In this document: one piece after another, positions 12,605 to 18,285 of the stretch
Layout: every line of letters begins with the position of its first letter
Position numbering within the stretch: position 1 is the first letter of the stretch
NCBI GenBank assembly: GCA_002384855.1
Contig: DGBP01000077.1
Coordinates: 1 to 18,285 of the forward strand
From: Nocardioidaceae bacterium UBA4001
Lineage (GTDB): Bacteria > Actinomycetota > Actinomycetes > Propionibacteriales > Nocardioidaceae
Direction: 5' to 3'
DNA length: 18,285 nucleotides
Position numbers and translations under genes: made by a program
The notes under the pieces: model-generated
Told to the model about the DNA's origin: nothing
Database searches by the model: none
Seen by the model: only the letters and a program-made list of their open reading frames with translations

Positions 12605-13885
12605 ATGCCCGCGATTGTCCTGGTAGGCGCCCAGTGGGGCGACGAGGGAAAGGGCAAGGCGACCGACCAGCTCGGCTCGTCCATCGATTATTGCGTCCGC
12701 TATCAAGGCGGAAACAATGCCGGTCACACCATCGTCATCGATGGTGAGAAGTTCGCCCTCCACCTGCTGCCCTCGGGCATCCTGACCCCCGGGGTGACCC
12801 CGGTGATCGGCAACGGCGTCGTCGTGGACGCCGCCGTGCTCCTCCACGAGATCGAGGGCCTGAACGCTCGGGGGGTGGACACCGGCCGCCTGCTGGTCTC
12901 CTCCAACGCGCACCTGATCACGTCGTACCACACCACGATCGACAAGGTCACCGAGCGGTTCCTCGGCAAGAACCGGATCGGCACCACGGGGCGCGGGATC
13001 GGGCCGGCCTACGCCGACAAGATCAACCGGATGGGCATCCGCGTCGCGGACATCTTCGACCAGAAGATCCTGCGTCAGAAGATCGAGGCCGCGCTCGACC
13101 AGAAGAACCACCTGCTCGTGAAGGTCTACAACCGCCGGGCGATCGAGGTCGACGCCGTCCTCGAGGAGATCGGCGCCTACTCCGAGCAGCTCAAGCCGTA
13201 CGTCGCCGACACCTCCCGCGTGATCAACGAGGCGCTCGACCAGGACAGGACCGTGCTGTTCGAGGGCGCCCAGGCGACGATGCTCGACGTCGACCACGGC
13301 ACCTACCCGTTCGTCACCTCCAGCAACCCGACCGCCGGAGGCGTCTGCGCCGGCGCCGGTATCGGTCCCACCCGCATCGACCGGGTGATCGGTGTCGTCA
13401 AGGCCTACACCACGCGGGTCGGCGCGGGTCCGTTCCCGACCGAGCTCCTCGACGACGACGGCGAGCAGCTGCGCCAGCTCGGTGGCGAGTTCGGCACGAC
13501 GACCGGCCGTGAGCGCCGGTGCGGCTGGTACGACGCCGTGATCGCCCGCTACGCCGCCCGGATCAACGGCCTCACCGAGTTCGCGCTGACCAAGCTCGAC
13601 ATCCTCGGCGCCTGGGAGCAGATCCCGGTGTGCGTGGCTTACGAGATCGACGGCGTGCGGCACGACGAGATGCCGATGACCCAGTCGGAGTTCCACCACG
13701 CCAAGCCGGTCTACGAGCTCTTCGACGGCTGGCAGGAGGACATCTCCCACTGCCGCTCGTTCGAGGAGCTGCCGAAGAACGCGCAGGTCTACGTCAAGGC
13801 CCTCGAGGAGATGTCCGGCGCCCCGTTCTGGGCGGTCGGCGTCGGGCCCGGTCGCGAGCAGACCGTCGTCCTGCGCGAGAGCTGA
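12605..13885 (+). CDS. purA: Adenylosuccinate synthetase
   Basis: PurA uses GTP to join aspartate to IMP, giving adenylosuccinate, the first committed step to AMP; it is cytoplasmic. The 426-residue length is normal. The GTP-binding glycine loop is GDEGKGK (12-18) with catalytic D13, and H41 is in QGGNNAGHT. Other conserved segments are GTTGRGIGPAY, VLFEGAQATMLDVDHGTYPFVTSS (broken here at about 218-241), GPFPTEL and TTTGRERRCGWYD. The ATG at 12605 has AGAGGGG (12591-12597) 7 bases upstream. The frame stays open upstream to beyond the promoter, but that part looks non-coding. Residues 28-40 use an unusual run of A/T-ending codons. purA leads a purA-purD operon (8-base gap). An attenuator-like terminator in its leader may regulate it. 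Confidence 0.97.
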   Translation: MPAIVLVGAQWGDEGKGKATDQLGSSIDYCVRYQGGNNAGHTIVIDGEKFALHLLPSGILTPGVTPVIGNGVVVDAAVLLHEIEGLNARGVDTGRLLVSSNAHLITSYHTTIDKVTERFLGKNRIGTTGRGIGPAYADKINRMGIRVADIFDQKILRQKIEAALDQKNHLLVKVYNRRAIEVDAVLEEIGAYSEQLKPYVADTSRVINEALDQDRTVLFEGAQATMLDVDHGTYPFVTSSNPTAGGVCAGAGIGPTRIDRVIGVVKAYTTRVGAGPFPTELLDDDGEQLRQLGGEFGTTTGRERRCGWYDAVIARYAARINGLTEFALTKLDILGAWEQIPVCVAYEIDGVRHDEMPMTQSEFHHAKPVYELFDGWQEDISHCRSFEELPKNAQVYVKALEEMSGAPFWAVGVGPGREQTVVLRES

Positions 13886-13893
13886 GGAGCCCC

Positions 13894-15132
13894 ATGAAGG
13901 TCCTGGTCATCGGCTCGGGCGGTCGTGAGCACGCCCTGGCCCTCGCGCTGTCCCGCGACCCCGAGGTGACCGAGGTGCACGCGGCGCCCGGCAACCCCGG
14001 TATCGCAGCGGTGGCGGAGCTCCACGACGTGAAGGCCACCGACGGTACGGCGGTCGCCGACCTCGCCGAGGGCCTCGGCATCGACCTGGTGGTGATCGGG
14101 CCCGAGGCGCCCCTCGTGGCAGGGGTCGCCGACGCTGTGCGCGAGCGTGGCATCGACTGCTTCGGACCCTCGGCGGAGGCGGCCCGGCTCGAGGGCTCCA
14201 AGGCGTTCGCCAAGGACGTCATGGCGGCCGCGGAGGTCCCCACGGCGCTGGCCCACGTGTGCACCACGCCGGAGGAGGTCGCAGATGCGCTCGACGCGTT
14301 CGGCCCGCCGTACGTCGTGAAGGACGACGGCCTCGCCGCCGGCAAGGGCGTGGTCGTCACCGAGTCCCGCGACGAGGCGCTGGCCCACGCGGCGGCCTGC
14401 GAGCGGGTGGTCGTGGAGGAGTACCTCGACGGCCCGGAGGTGTCCCTCTTCGCGATCACCGACGGCACGACCGTCGTACCCCTCCAGCCGGCGCAGGACT
14501 TCAAGCGTGCCGGCGACGGCGACTCCGGGCCCAACACCGGCGGCATGGGTGCCTACACCCCGCTGCCGTGGGCGCCCGCGGGTCTCGTCGCGGAGGTGGC
14601 CGAGCGGGTCCTCCGGCCGACGGTCGACGAGATGGCACACCGGGGTGCCCCGTTCGCCGGGCTGCTCTACGCCGGGCTCGCGCTGACCGACCGCGGTGTG
14701 AAGGTGATCGAGTTCAACGCCCGCTTCGGCGACCCCGAGACCCAGCCGCTGATGGCGCTGCTGGACTCCCCGCTCGGAGTCCTGCTGCGAGCCGCTGCCC
14801 GGGGCACCCTCGACGAGATCGCCGCACCGCGCTGGAAGGACGGCGCCGCGGTGGCCGTGGTCGTCGCCGCGAAGGACTACCCCGCCGCGCCGCGCACCGG
14901 CGACGTGATCCACGGCCTGATGGACGCCGAGCGGGTCGAGGGGGTCGACGTGATCCACGCCGGCACCGCCCGCGGCGAGGACGGCGCGCTCGTCACGGCA
15001 GGGGGGCGCGTCCTCGCGGTCACCGCCGTCGGGTCCGACGTCGCCGACGCCCGTGCTCGCGCGTACGACGCGGTGGGGAAGATCCGCATCGACGGCAGCC
15101 ACCACCGCAGCGACATCGCCGCCGGCATCTGA
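13894..15132 (+). CDS. purD: Phosphoribosylamine-glycine ligase (GAR synthetase)
   Basis: PurD is an ATP-grasp enzyme that joins glycine to phosphoribosylamine, the second step of purine synthesis. The 412-residue protein shows the N-terminal GSGGREHAL (7-15), the ATP-grasp core with VVKDDGLAAGKGVVV, SGPNTGGMGAYTP near 210-222, and the metal-binding IEFNARFGDPETQ near 273-285. The AGGAG Shine-Dalgarno (13885-13889) is made partly by the purA stop codon, and the ATG follows 8 bases after that stop. It is therefore co-transcribed with purA. No other start fits as well. After the stop come two palindromic repeats before purB, which has its own promoter. Confidence 0.97.
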   Translation: MKVLVIGSGGREHALALALSRDPEVTEVHAAPGNPGIAAVAELHDVKATDGTAVADLAEGLGIDLVVIGPEAPLVAGVADAVRERGIDCFGPSAEAARLEGSKAFAKDVMAAAEVPTALAHVCTTPEEVADALDAFGPPYVVKDDGLAAGKGVVVTESRDEALAHAAACERVVVEEYLDGPEVSLFAITDGTTVVPLQPAQDFKRAGDGDSGPNTGGMGAYTPLPWAPAGLVAEVAERVLRPTVDEMAHRGAPFAGLLYAGLALTDRGVKVIEFNARFGDPETQPLMALLDSPLGVLLRAAARGTLDEIAAPRWKDGAAVAVVVAAKDYPAAPRTGDVIHGLMDAERVEGVDVIHAGTARGEDGALVTAGGRVLAVTAVGSDVADARARAYDAVGKIRIDGSHHRSDIAAGI

Positions 15133-15154
15133 CGCCGGCGGTCGGGCCGGCCGG

Positions 15155-15189
15155 GGGCCCGGATCGTCCATGTGGACGGTTGTGGCCCC
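15155..15189. repeat. 35-bp palindromic repeat, copy 1
   Basis: The unit begins GGGCCCGGATCGTCC and ends GGTTGTGGCCCC. Inner arms CGTCC/GGACG (14-base core with CATG) and outer GGCC-containing arms give a two-level hairpin. It differs from copy 2 at one base (T15172). It lies 22 bases after the purD stop and could act as terminator or be a dispersed REP-like element. Confidence 0.8.
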
Positions 15190-15198
15190 GGATCCGGG
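15187..15198. repeat. 12-bp perfect palindrome between the two repeats
   Basis: CCCGGATCCGGG overlaps the end of copy 1. It makes the repeat pair one continuous block of nested palindromes. Confidence 0.6.
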
Positions 15199-15206
15199 CT
15201 GAACGC

Positions 15207-15241
15207 GGGCCCGGATCGTCCATGCGGACGGTTGTGGCCCC
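15207..15241. repeat. 35-bp palindromic repeat, copy 2
   Basis: Same sequence as copy 1 except one base (C15224), starting 52 bases later in the same direction. The coding-looking remnant begins directly after it. Confidence 0.8.
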
Positions 15242-15339
15242 CCGGCCAGGAGCAGGCCGAGGCGTTCCTCGAAGAGTCCGACGAGCGCACCCAGGACCCC
15301 GAGGGCACCCGGGAGGAGGCCCGCCAGACGCCGGGCTGA
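15242..15339 (+). pseudogene. Coding-looking 3' remnant cut off by the repeat
   Basis: From 15242 to the TGA at 15337-15339 one frame reads about 31 acidic residues ending in a hydrophilic tail, including EQAEAFLEESDERTQDPEG. Its codons are nearly all G/C-ending, as in real genes of this window. There is no plausible start codon with a Shine-Dalgarno, and its upstream part is occupied by the palindromic repeat. The same frame is open back to the purD stop, but the stretch over the repeats (15155-15241) does not look coding. It is probably the tail of a small acidic protein gene truncated by the repeats. It could also be a small intact gene using GTG 15171 inside repeat copy 1. I recognise no family. 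Confidence 0.3.
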
Positions 15340-15361
15340 CGGGGAGCCGGACCTGCGGTGC

Positions 15362-15367
15362 GAGAAT
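15362..15367 (+). promoter_or_regulatory. Possible -10 box of purB (leaderless)
   Basis: GAGAAT (fits xANNNT) ends 6 bases before the GTG at 15374. There is no Shine-Dalgarno in this gap. Confidence 0.4.
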
Positions 15368-15373
15368 GCTCCG

Positions 15374-16792
15374 GTGAGCATCCCCAACGTTCTCGCCAAC
15401 CGGTACGCCGGCCAGGACCTCGCCGCCCTCTGGTCGCCCGAGCACAAGATCGTCCTCGAGCGGCAGCTGTGGATCGCGGTCCTCAAGGCCCAGAAGGACC
15501 TCGGGGTCGACGTGCCCGACGGCGTGGTCGAGGCCTACGAGGCAGTCGTCGACCAGGTCGACCTCGCGTCGATCGCCGCCCGTGAGCGGGTCACCCGCCA
15601 CGACGTGAAGGCCCGCATCGAGGAGTTCTGCGCGCTCGCCGGCCACGAGCACATCCACAAGGGGATGACCTCGCGCGACCTCACCGAGAACGTCGAGCAG
15701 CTGCAGGTGAAGGCCTCGCTCGAGCTGGTCCGGGACCGGATGGTCGCCACCCTCGCGCGGCTGGGCCGGCTCGCGGGCGAGCACGAGGCCCTCGTCATGG
15801 CCGGCCGCTCCCACAACGTCGCGGCCCAGGCCACCACGCTCGGCAAGCGGTTCGCGACGGTCGCCGACGAGATGCTCGTGGCGCTCGACCGGGTGGAGGA
15901 GCTGCTGCGCCGCTACCCGCTGCGGGGCATCAAGGGCCCGGTCGGCACCGCCCAGGACATGCTCGACCTGCTCGACGGCGACGACGCGCTGCTGGCCACG
16001 CTCGAGGAGCGGGTCGCCGCCCATCTCGGCTTCGACAACGTGCTCACCAGCGTCGGCCAGGTCTACCCCCGGTCGCTGGACTTCGAGGTCGTCTCCGCGC
16101 TGGTGCAGGTGGTGGCCGGCCCCTCGAACCTCGCCACCACGATCCGCCTCATGGCCGGCATCGAGCTGGTCACCGAGGGGTTCAAGGAGGGTCAGGTCGG
16201 CTCGTCGGCGATGCCCCACAAGATGAACACGCGCTCCTGCGAGCGGGTCAACGGCCTCGCGGTCGTCCTGCGCGGCTACCTGTCCATGGTCGGTGAGCTC
16301 TCGGGCGACCAGTGGAACGAGGGTGACGTGTCGTGCTCCGTCGTACGCCGGGTCGCCCTGCCCGACGCCTTCTTCGCCGCGGACGGGCTGTTCCAGACCT
16401 TTCTCACGGTGCTCGACGAGTTCGGGGCCTTCCCCGCGGTGATCCAGCGCGAGCTCGACCGGTACCTCCCCTTCCTGGCCACCACCAAGGTGCTGATGGC
16501 GGCGGTTCGCAACGGCGTCGGCCGCGAGACGGCGCACGAGGCGATCAAGGAGGCGGCGGTCGGGGTCGCCCTCGAGATGCGCCAGGGCCGCACCGAGAAC
16601 GACGTCTTCGAGCGCCTCGCCGCCGACGAGCGGCTGGGCCTGTCGAGACAGCAGCTCGAGTCCCTCGTGGCCGAGCCGATCACGTTCACCGGAGCGGCCG
16701 TCTCGCAGGTCCAGGCGGTCGTACGTCGGATCGCGGAGGTCACGGGCAGGCACCCGAGGGCAGCCGCCTACTCTCCCGGCGCGATCCTCTAG
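15374..16792 (+). CDS. purB: Adenylosuccinate lyase
   Basis: PurB removes fumarate from SAICAR and from adenylosuccinate, so it acts both in the main purine pathway and after PurA on the AMP branch. It belongs to the fumarase/aspartase superfamily. The 472-residue protein has GMTSRDLTENVEQLQ (about 97-111), AGRSHNVAAQATTLGKRF (near 139-156) with the catalytic histidine, and the family signature GSSAMPHKMNTRSCERV (about 276-292) with the catalytic serine loop. Its length and wording fit the type found in Mycobacterium. The GTG at 15374 gives the usual MSIPNVLANRYA start. No Shine-Dalgarno is present, and the -10-like box 6 bases away suggests a leaderless mRNA. The gene lies between purD and purC but appears to have its own promoter. 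Confidence 0.96.
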   Translation: MSIPNVLANRYAGQDLAALWSPEHKIVLERQLWIAVLKAQKDLGVDVPDGVVEAYEAVVDQVDLASIAARERVTRHDVKARIEEFCALAGHEHIHKGMTSRDLTENVEQLQVKASLELVRDRMVATLARLGRLAGEHEALVMAGRSHNVAAQATTLGKRFATVADEMLVALDRVEELLRRYPLRGIKGPVGTAQDMLDLLDGDDALLATLEERVAAHLGFDNVLTSVGQVYPRSLDFEVVSALVQVVAGPSNLATTIRLMAGIELVTEGFKEGQVGSSAMPHKMNTRSCERVNGLAVVLRGYLSMVGELSGDQWNEGDVSCSVVRRVALPDAFFAADGLFQTFLTVLDEFGAFPAVIQRELDRYLPFLATTKVLMAAVRNGVGRETAHEAIKEAAVGVALEMRQGRTENDVFERLAADERLGLSRQQLESLVAEPITFTGAAVSQVQAVVRRIAEVTGRHPRAAAYSPGAIL

Positions 16793-16863
16793 CCCTGAGG
16801 CGGCGTAGGTCGGACCGTTCGGAGGTGGAGCAGGATGACCCGCGGGATGGTGGACGCACTGGG

Positions 16864-16869
16864 TAGCGT
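16864..16869 (+). promoter_or_regulatory. -10 box of the zinc-ribbon gene (leaderless)
   Basis: TAGCGT ends 6 bases before the ATG at 16876. The rest of the 83-base gap after purB shows no terminator or other structure I can support. Confidence 0.55.
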
Positions 16870-16875
16870 GAGGCC

Positions 16876-17079
16876 ATGACCGACCAGGTGACCGGCAACG
16901 ACCAGGAATGGCCCACCCACTGCCCCGCGTGCGGCACCGAGCTCGCGCAGGCGACCATCGACATGGACGCGACGAACCGGGACCGGGCCGAGCTCCAACC
17001 GGGCGAGATGGTGGTCACGGACTACTGCCCCAACCCCGACTGTCCCGCCAACAAGCCGGACCCCTCCACGTCTCCGTGA
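16876..17079 (+). CDS. Small zinc-ribbon protein of unknown function
   Basis: This is a 67-residue hydrophilic protein with no signal peptide or membrane segment. Two knuckles are visible: CPACG (C16, C19) and CPNPDC (C51, C56), about 32 residues apart, the layout of a zinc ribbon. The residues between are charged and could form the beta-hairpin and a short helix. I do not recognise a named family. The codon use is normal for the window, and a TAGCGT box sits at leaderless spacing, so it looks like a real gene. It lies 83 bases after purB and 20 bases before purC, whose promoter overlaps its end. A purine-related role, for example as a regulator or enzyme accessory, is suggested by location only. 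Confidence 0.8.
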   Translation: MTDQVTGNDQEWPTHCPACGTELAQATIDMDATNRDRAELQPGEMVVTDYCPNPDCPANKPDPSTSP

Positions 17080-17087
17080 CCGGTCAG

Positions 17088-17093
17088 TAGGAT
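17088..17093 (+). promoter_or_regulatory. -10 box of purC (leaderless)
   Basis: TAGGAT ends 6 bases before the ATG at 17100. No Shine-Dalgarno fits in the gap. Confidence 0.55.
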
Positions 17094-17099
17094 CACGCC

Positions 17100-17999
17100 A
17101 TGAGCGGCCCCACCGACCTCGGCATCCCCGAGGCTCCGGAGATCCCCGGCGCGACGCACGTCCACTCCGGCAAGGTCCGGGACCTGTACCGGCTCGAGGA
17201 CGGCCGGCTGCTGATGGTGGCCAGCGACCGGATCTCCGCCTTCGACTTCGTCCTCGACACGACCATCCCCGACAAGGGCGCCATCCTGACGCAGATGTCG
17301 CTGTGGTGGTTCGAACAGCTCGCCGACCTGGTGCCCAACCACATCGTGTCGACCGACGTACCCGACGCCGTCCGCGGACGCTCGGTGGTGTGCGAGGAGC
17401 TCGCCATGTTCCCGGTCGAGTGCGTCGCGCGGGGCTACCTCACCGGCTCCGGGCTCGCCGACTACCGCGCGAGCGGCGAGGTCTGCGGCATCGCGCTGCC
17501 CGCCGGGCTCGAGGACGGCAGCCGCCTCCCCGAGCCGATCTTCACCCCCGCGACGAAGGCCGCGCTCGGCGACCACGACGAGAACGTCTCGTACGACGCC
17601 GTGGCCGGCGTCGTGGGCGGGGCCCGCGCGGCCGAGCTGCGCGACCTGACCCTGAGCGTCTACGGCCGCGCGGAGGAGATCGCCCGGGCCAGCGGCATCA
17701 TCGTCGCCGACACGAAGCTGGAGTTCGGCGAACGCCCCGACGGCACGGTGGTGCTCGCCGACGAGGTCCTGACGCCCGACTCCTCGAGGTTCTGGCCGGC
17801 CGACGACTGGCGGCCCGGCCGGACCCAGCCGTCCTACGACAAGCAGATCGTGCGCAACTGGCTGACCTCCGTCGAGAGCGGCTGGGACCGAGCCTCCGGC
17901 GCGAAGCCGCCCGCCCTGCCCGACGAGGTCGTCGAGCGCACCCGGTCGAGGTACCTCGAGGCCTACGAGCGCCTGACCGGGCAGAAGTTCCAGCAGTAG
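17100..17999 (+). CDS. purC: SAICAR synthetase
   Basis: PurC uses ATP to join aspartate to CAIR, giving SAICAR, the substrate that PurB then splits. The 299-residue length fits the actinobacterial form. Visible features are the phosphate-loop-like SGKVRDLY (23-30), SDRISAFDFVL (42-52), ECVARGYLTGSG, TKLEFGE near 205 and the second signature DEVLTPDSSRFW (221-232), followed by SYDKQIVRNWL. The ATG at 17100 gives the usual N-terminus and sits 6 bases after a TAGGAT box. It closes the purine block purA-purD-purB-purC in this window; purS, purQ, purL, purF and purM are not here. The next gene starts 35 bases later and may share its transcript. Confidence 0.97.
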   Translation: MSGPTDLGIPEAPEIPGATHVHSGKVRDLYRLEDGRLLMVASDRISAFDFVLDTTIPDKGAILTQMSLWWFEQLADLVPNHIVSTDVPDAVRGRSVVCEELAMFPVECVARGYLTGSGLADYRASGEVCGIALPAGLEDGSRLPEPIFTPATKAALGDHDENVSYDAVAGVVGGARAAELRDLTLSVYGRAEEIARASGIIVADTKLEFGERPDGTVVLADEVLTPDSSRFWPADDWRPGRTQPSYDKQIVRNWLTSVESGWDRASGAKPPALPDEVVERTRSRYLEAYERLTGQKFQQ

Positions 18000-18034
18000 C
18001 CGTCCCACATCCGCACACCACGAAGGAGCGTCAC

Positions 18035-18285
18035 GTGCTCAACCTCTCCGTCTTCCTGGAAGCCAGCGCCGACAGCCACCCCGACCGTGACGCCGTGGTC
18101 CTCGGCGACCTGCGGCTGACCTACGCCCAGGTGAACGGCTTCGCCAACCAGGTCGCCAACATGCTGGTCTCCCGGGGCATCCAGCCCGGGGACAAGGTGG
18201 CGCTCTCGTGCCCGAACCTGCCGTACTTCCCGATCGTCTACTACGGGATCCTCAAGGCCGGGGCGACCGTGGTGCCGCTCAACGT
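18035..18285 (+). CDS. AMP-dependent acyl-CoA synthetase, N-terminal part (3' end outside window)
   Basis: The first 83 residues match the N-terminus of long-chain fatty-acid-CoA ligases of the ANL superfamily, which activate a carboxylic acid with ATP and load it on CoA. Typical segments are SVFLEASADSHPDRDAVVLG, LTYAQVNGFANQVANML, GDKVALSCPNLPYFPIVYYG and ILKAGATVVPLN. The AMP-binding signature and substrate pocket lie outside the window, so the substrate is unknown. The GTG at 18035 has AAGGAG (18023-18028) 6 bases upstream, a clear Shine-Dalgarno, unlike the leaderless purC before it. It is 35 bases after purC. It may be co-transcribed with purC, though no functional link is obvious. Confidence 0.88.
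   Translation, partial: MLNLSVFLEASADSHPDRDAVVLGDLRLTYAQVNGFANQVANMLVSRGIQPGDKVALSCPNLPYFPIVYYGILKAGATVVPLN

Noticed and set aside
12422..13750. Minus-strand frame extending the lipid kinase over purA
   Set aside because: It is antisense to purA. The kinase family N-terminus begins at about 12421, next to a -10 box.
15155..15241. CRISPR array
   Set aside because: There are only two units, with strong internal palindromes, a 17-base gap and no cas genes. This is a palindromic intergenic repeat.
13789..15486. Long minus-strand frame over purD
   Set aside because: It is a shadow of purD with His/Val/Gly/Arg-rich sequence typical of antisense frames in high-GC DNA.
15020..16753. Long minus-strand frame over purB
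   Set aside because: It is antisense to purB with no recognisable motif.

Overview
The window comes from the chromosome of a high-GC actinobacterium, most likely Nocardioides or another member of the Nocardioidaceae. The evidence is G/C-ending codons almost everywhere, frequent GTG starts, a DUF3151 gene, a class E sortase, a split NagE-type PTS, and the gene set clpB, pyrE, trmH, DedA, fba, DUF3151, purA. From memory, the same set lies in the Mycobacterium tuberculosis Rv0384c-Rv0357c neighbourhood. Genus assignment is inference. I see no rRNA, tRNA, CRISPR array, insertion sequence, phage or plasmid gene.

Left part (1-6457): the 3' end of clpB and a strong hairpin terminator come first. 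An unusual 553-residue membrane protein follows, made of two similar four-helix modules joined by a Gln/Gly/Pro/Tyr-rich repeat. Next are a convergent DapC-like aminotransferase, a class E sortase and pyrE. A DedA-family membrane protein (minus strand) is divergent from a TrmH/SpoU-family RNA methyltransferase.

Middle (6480-12421): a PTS is split into three genes. EIIA and EIIB overlap by one base on the minus strand and face away from a NagE-like EIIC on the plus strand. Class II fructose-bisphosphate aldolase (fba), DUF3151 and a TrmB/LuxR-like regulator follow. A lipid-kinase gene (diacylglycerol kinase family) is divergent from purA. The PTS and aldolase together suggest amino-sugar or glucose uptake feeding glycolysis.

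Right part (12422-18285): this is a purine biosynthesis block with purA-purD (8 bp apart), purB, a small zinc-ribbon gene, purC, and the start of an acyl-CoA synthetase gene. Between purD and purB lie two 35-bp palindromic repeats and a coding-looking remnant. The longest stretch without a confident gene is 241 bases (15133-15373).

The most interesting signals are regulatory. The purA leader carries the only U-tract terminator in the window, just after a promoter, and the terminator's 3' arm is repeated downstream, which suggests an attenuator. About a dozen genes have a -10-like hexamer ending 6-8 bases before the start codon, as expected for leaderless mRNAs. The regulator gene has a palindrome enclosing its own -10 box. 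The membrane-protein ORF holds an internal promoter, Shine-Dalgarno and GTG start, so it may really be two genes. No clearly new multi-gene system is visible; the window is mainly housekeeping.
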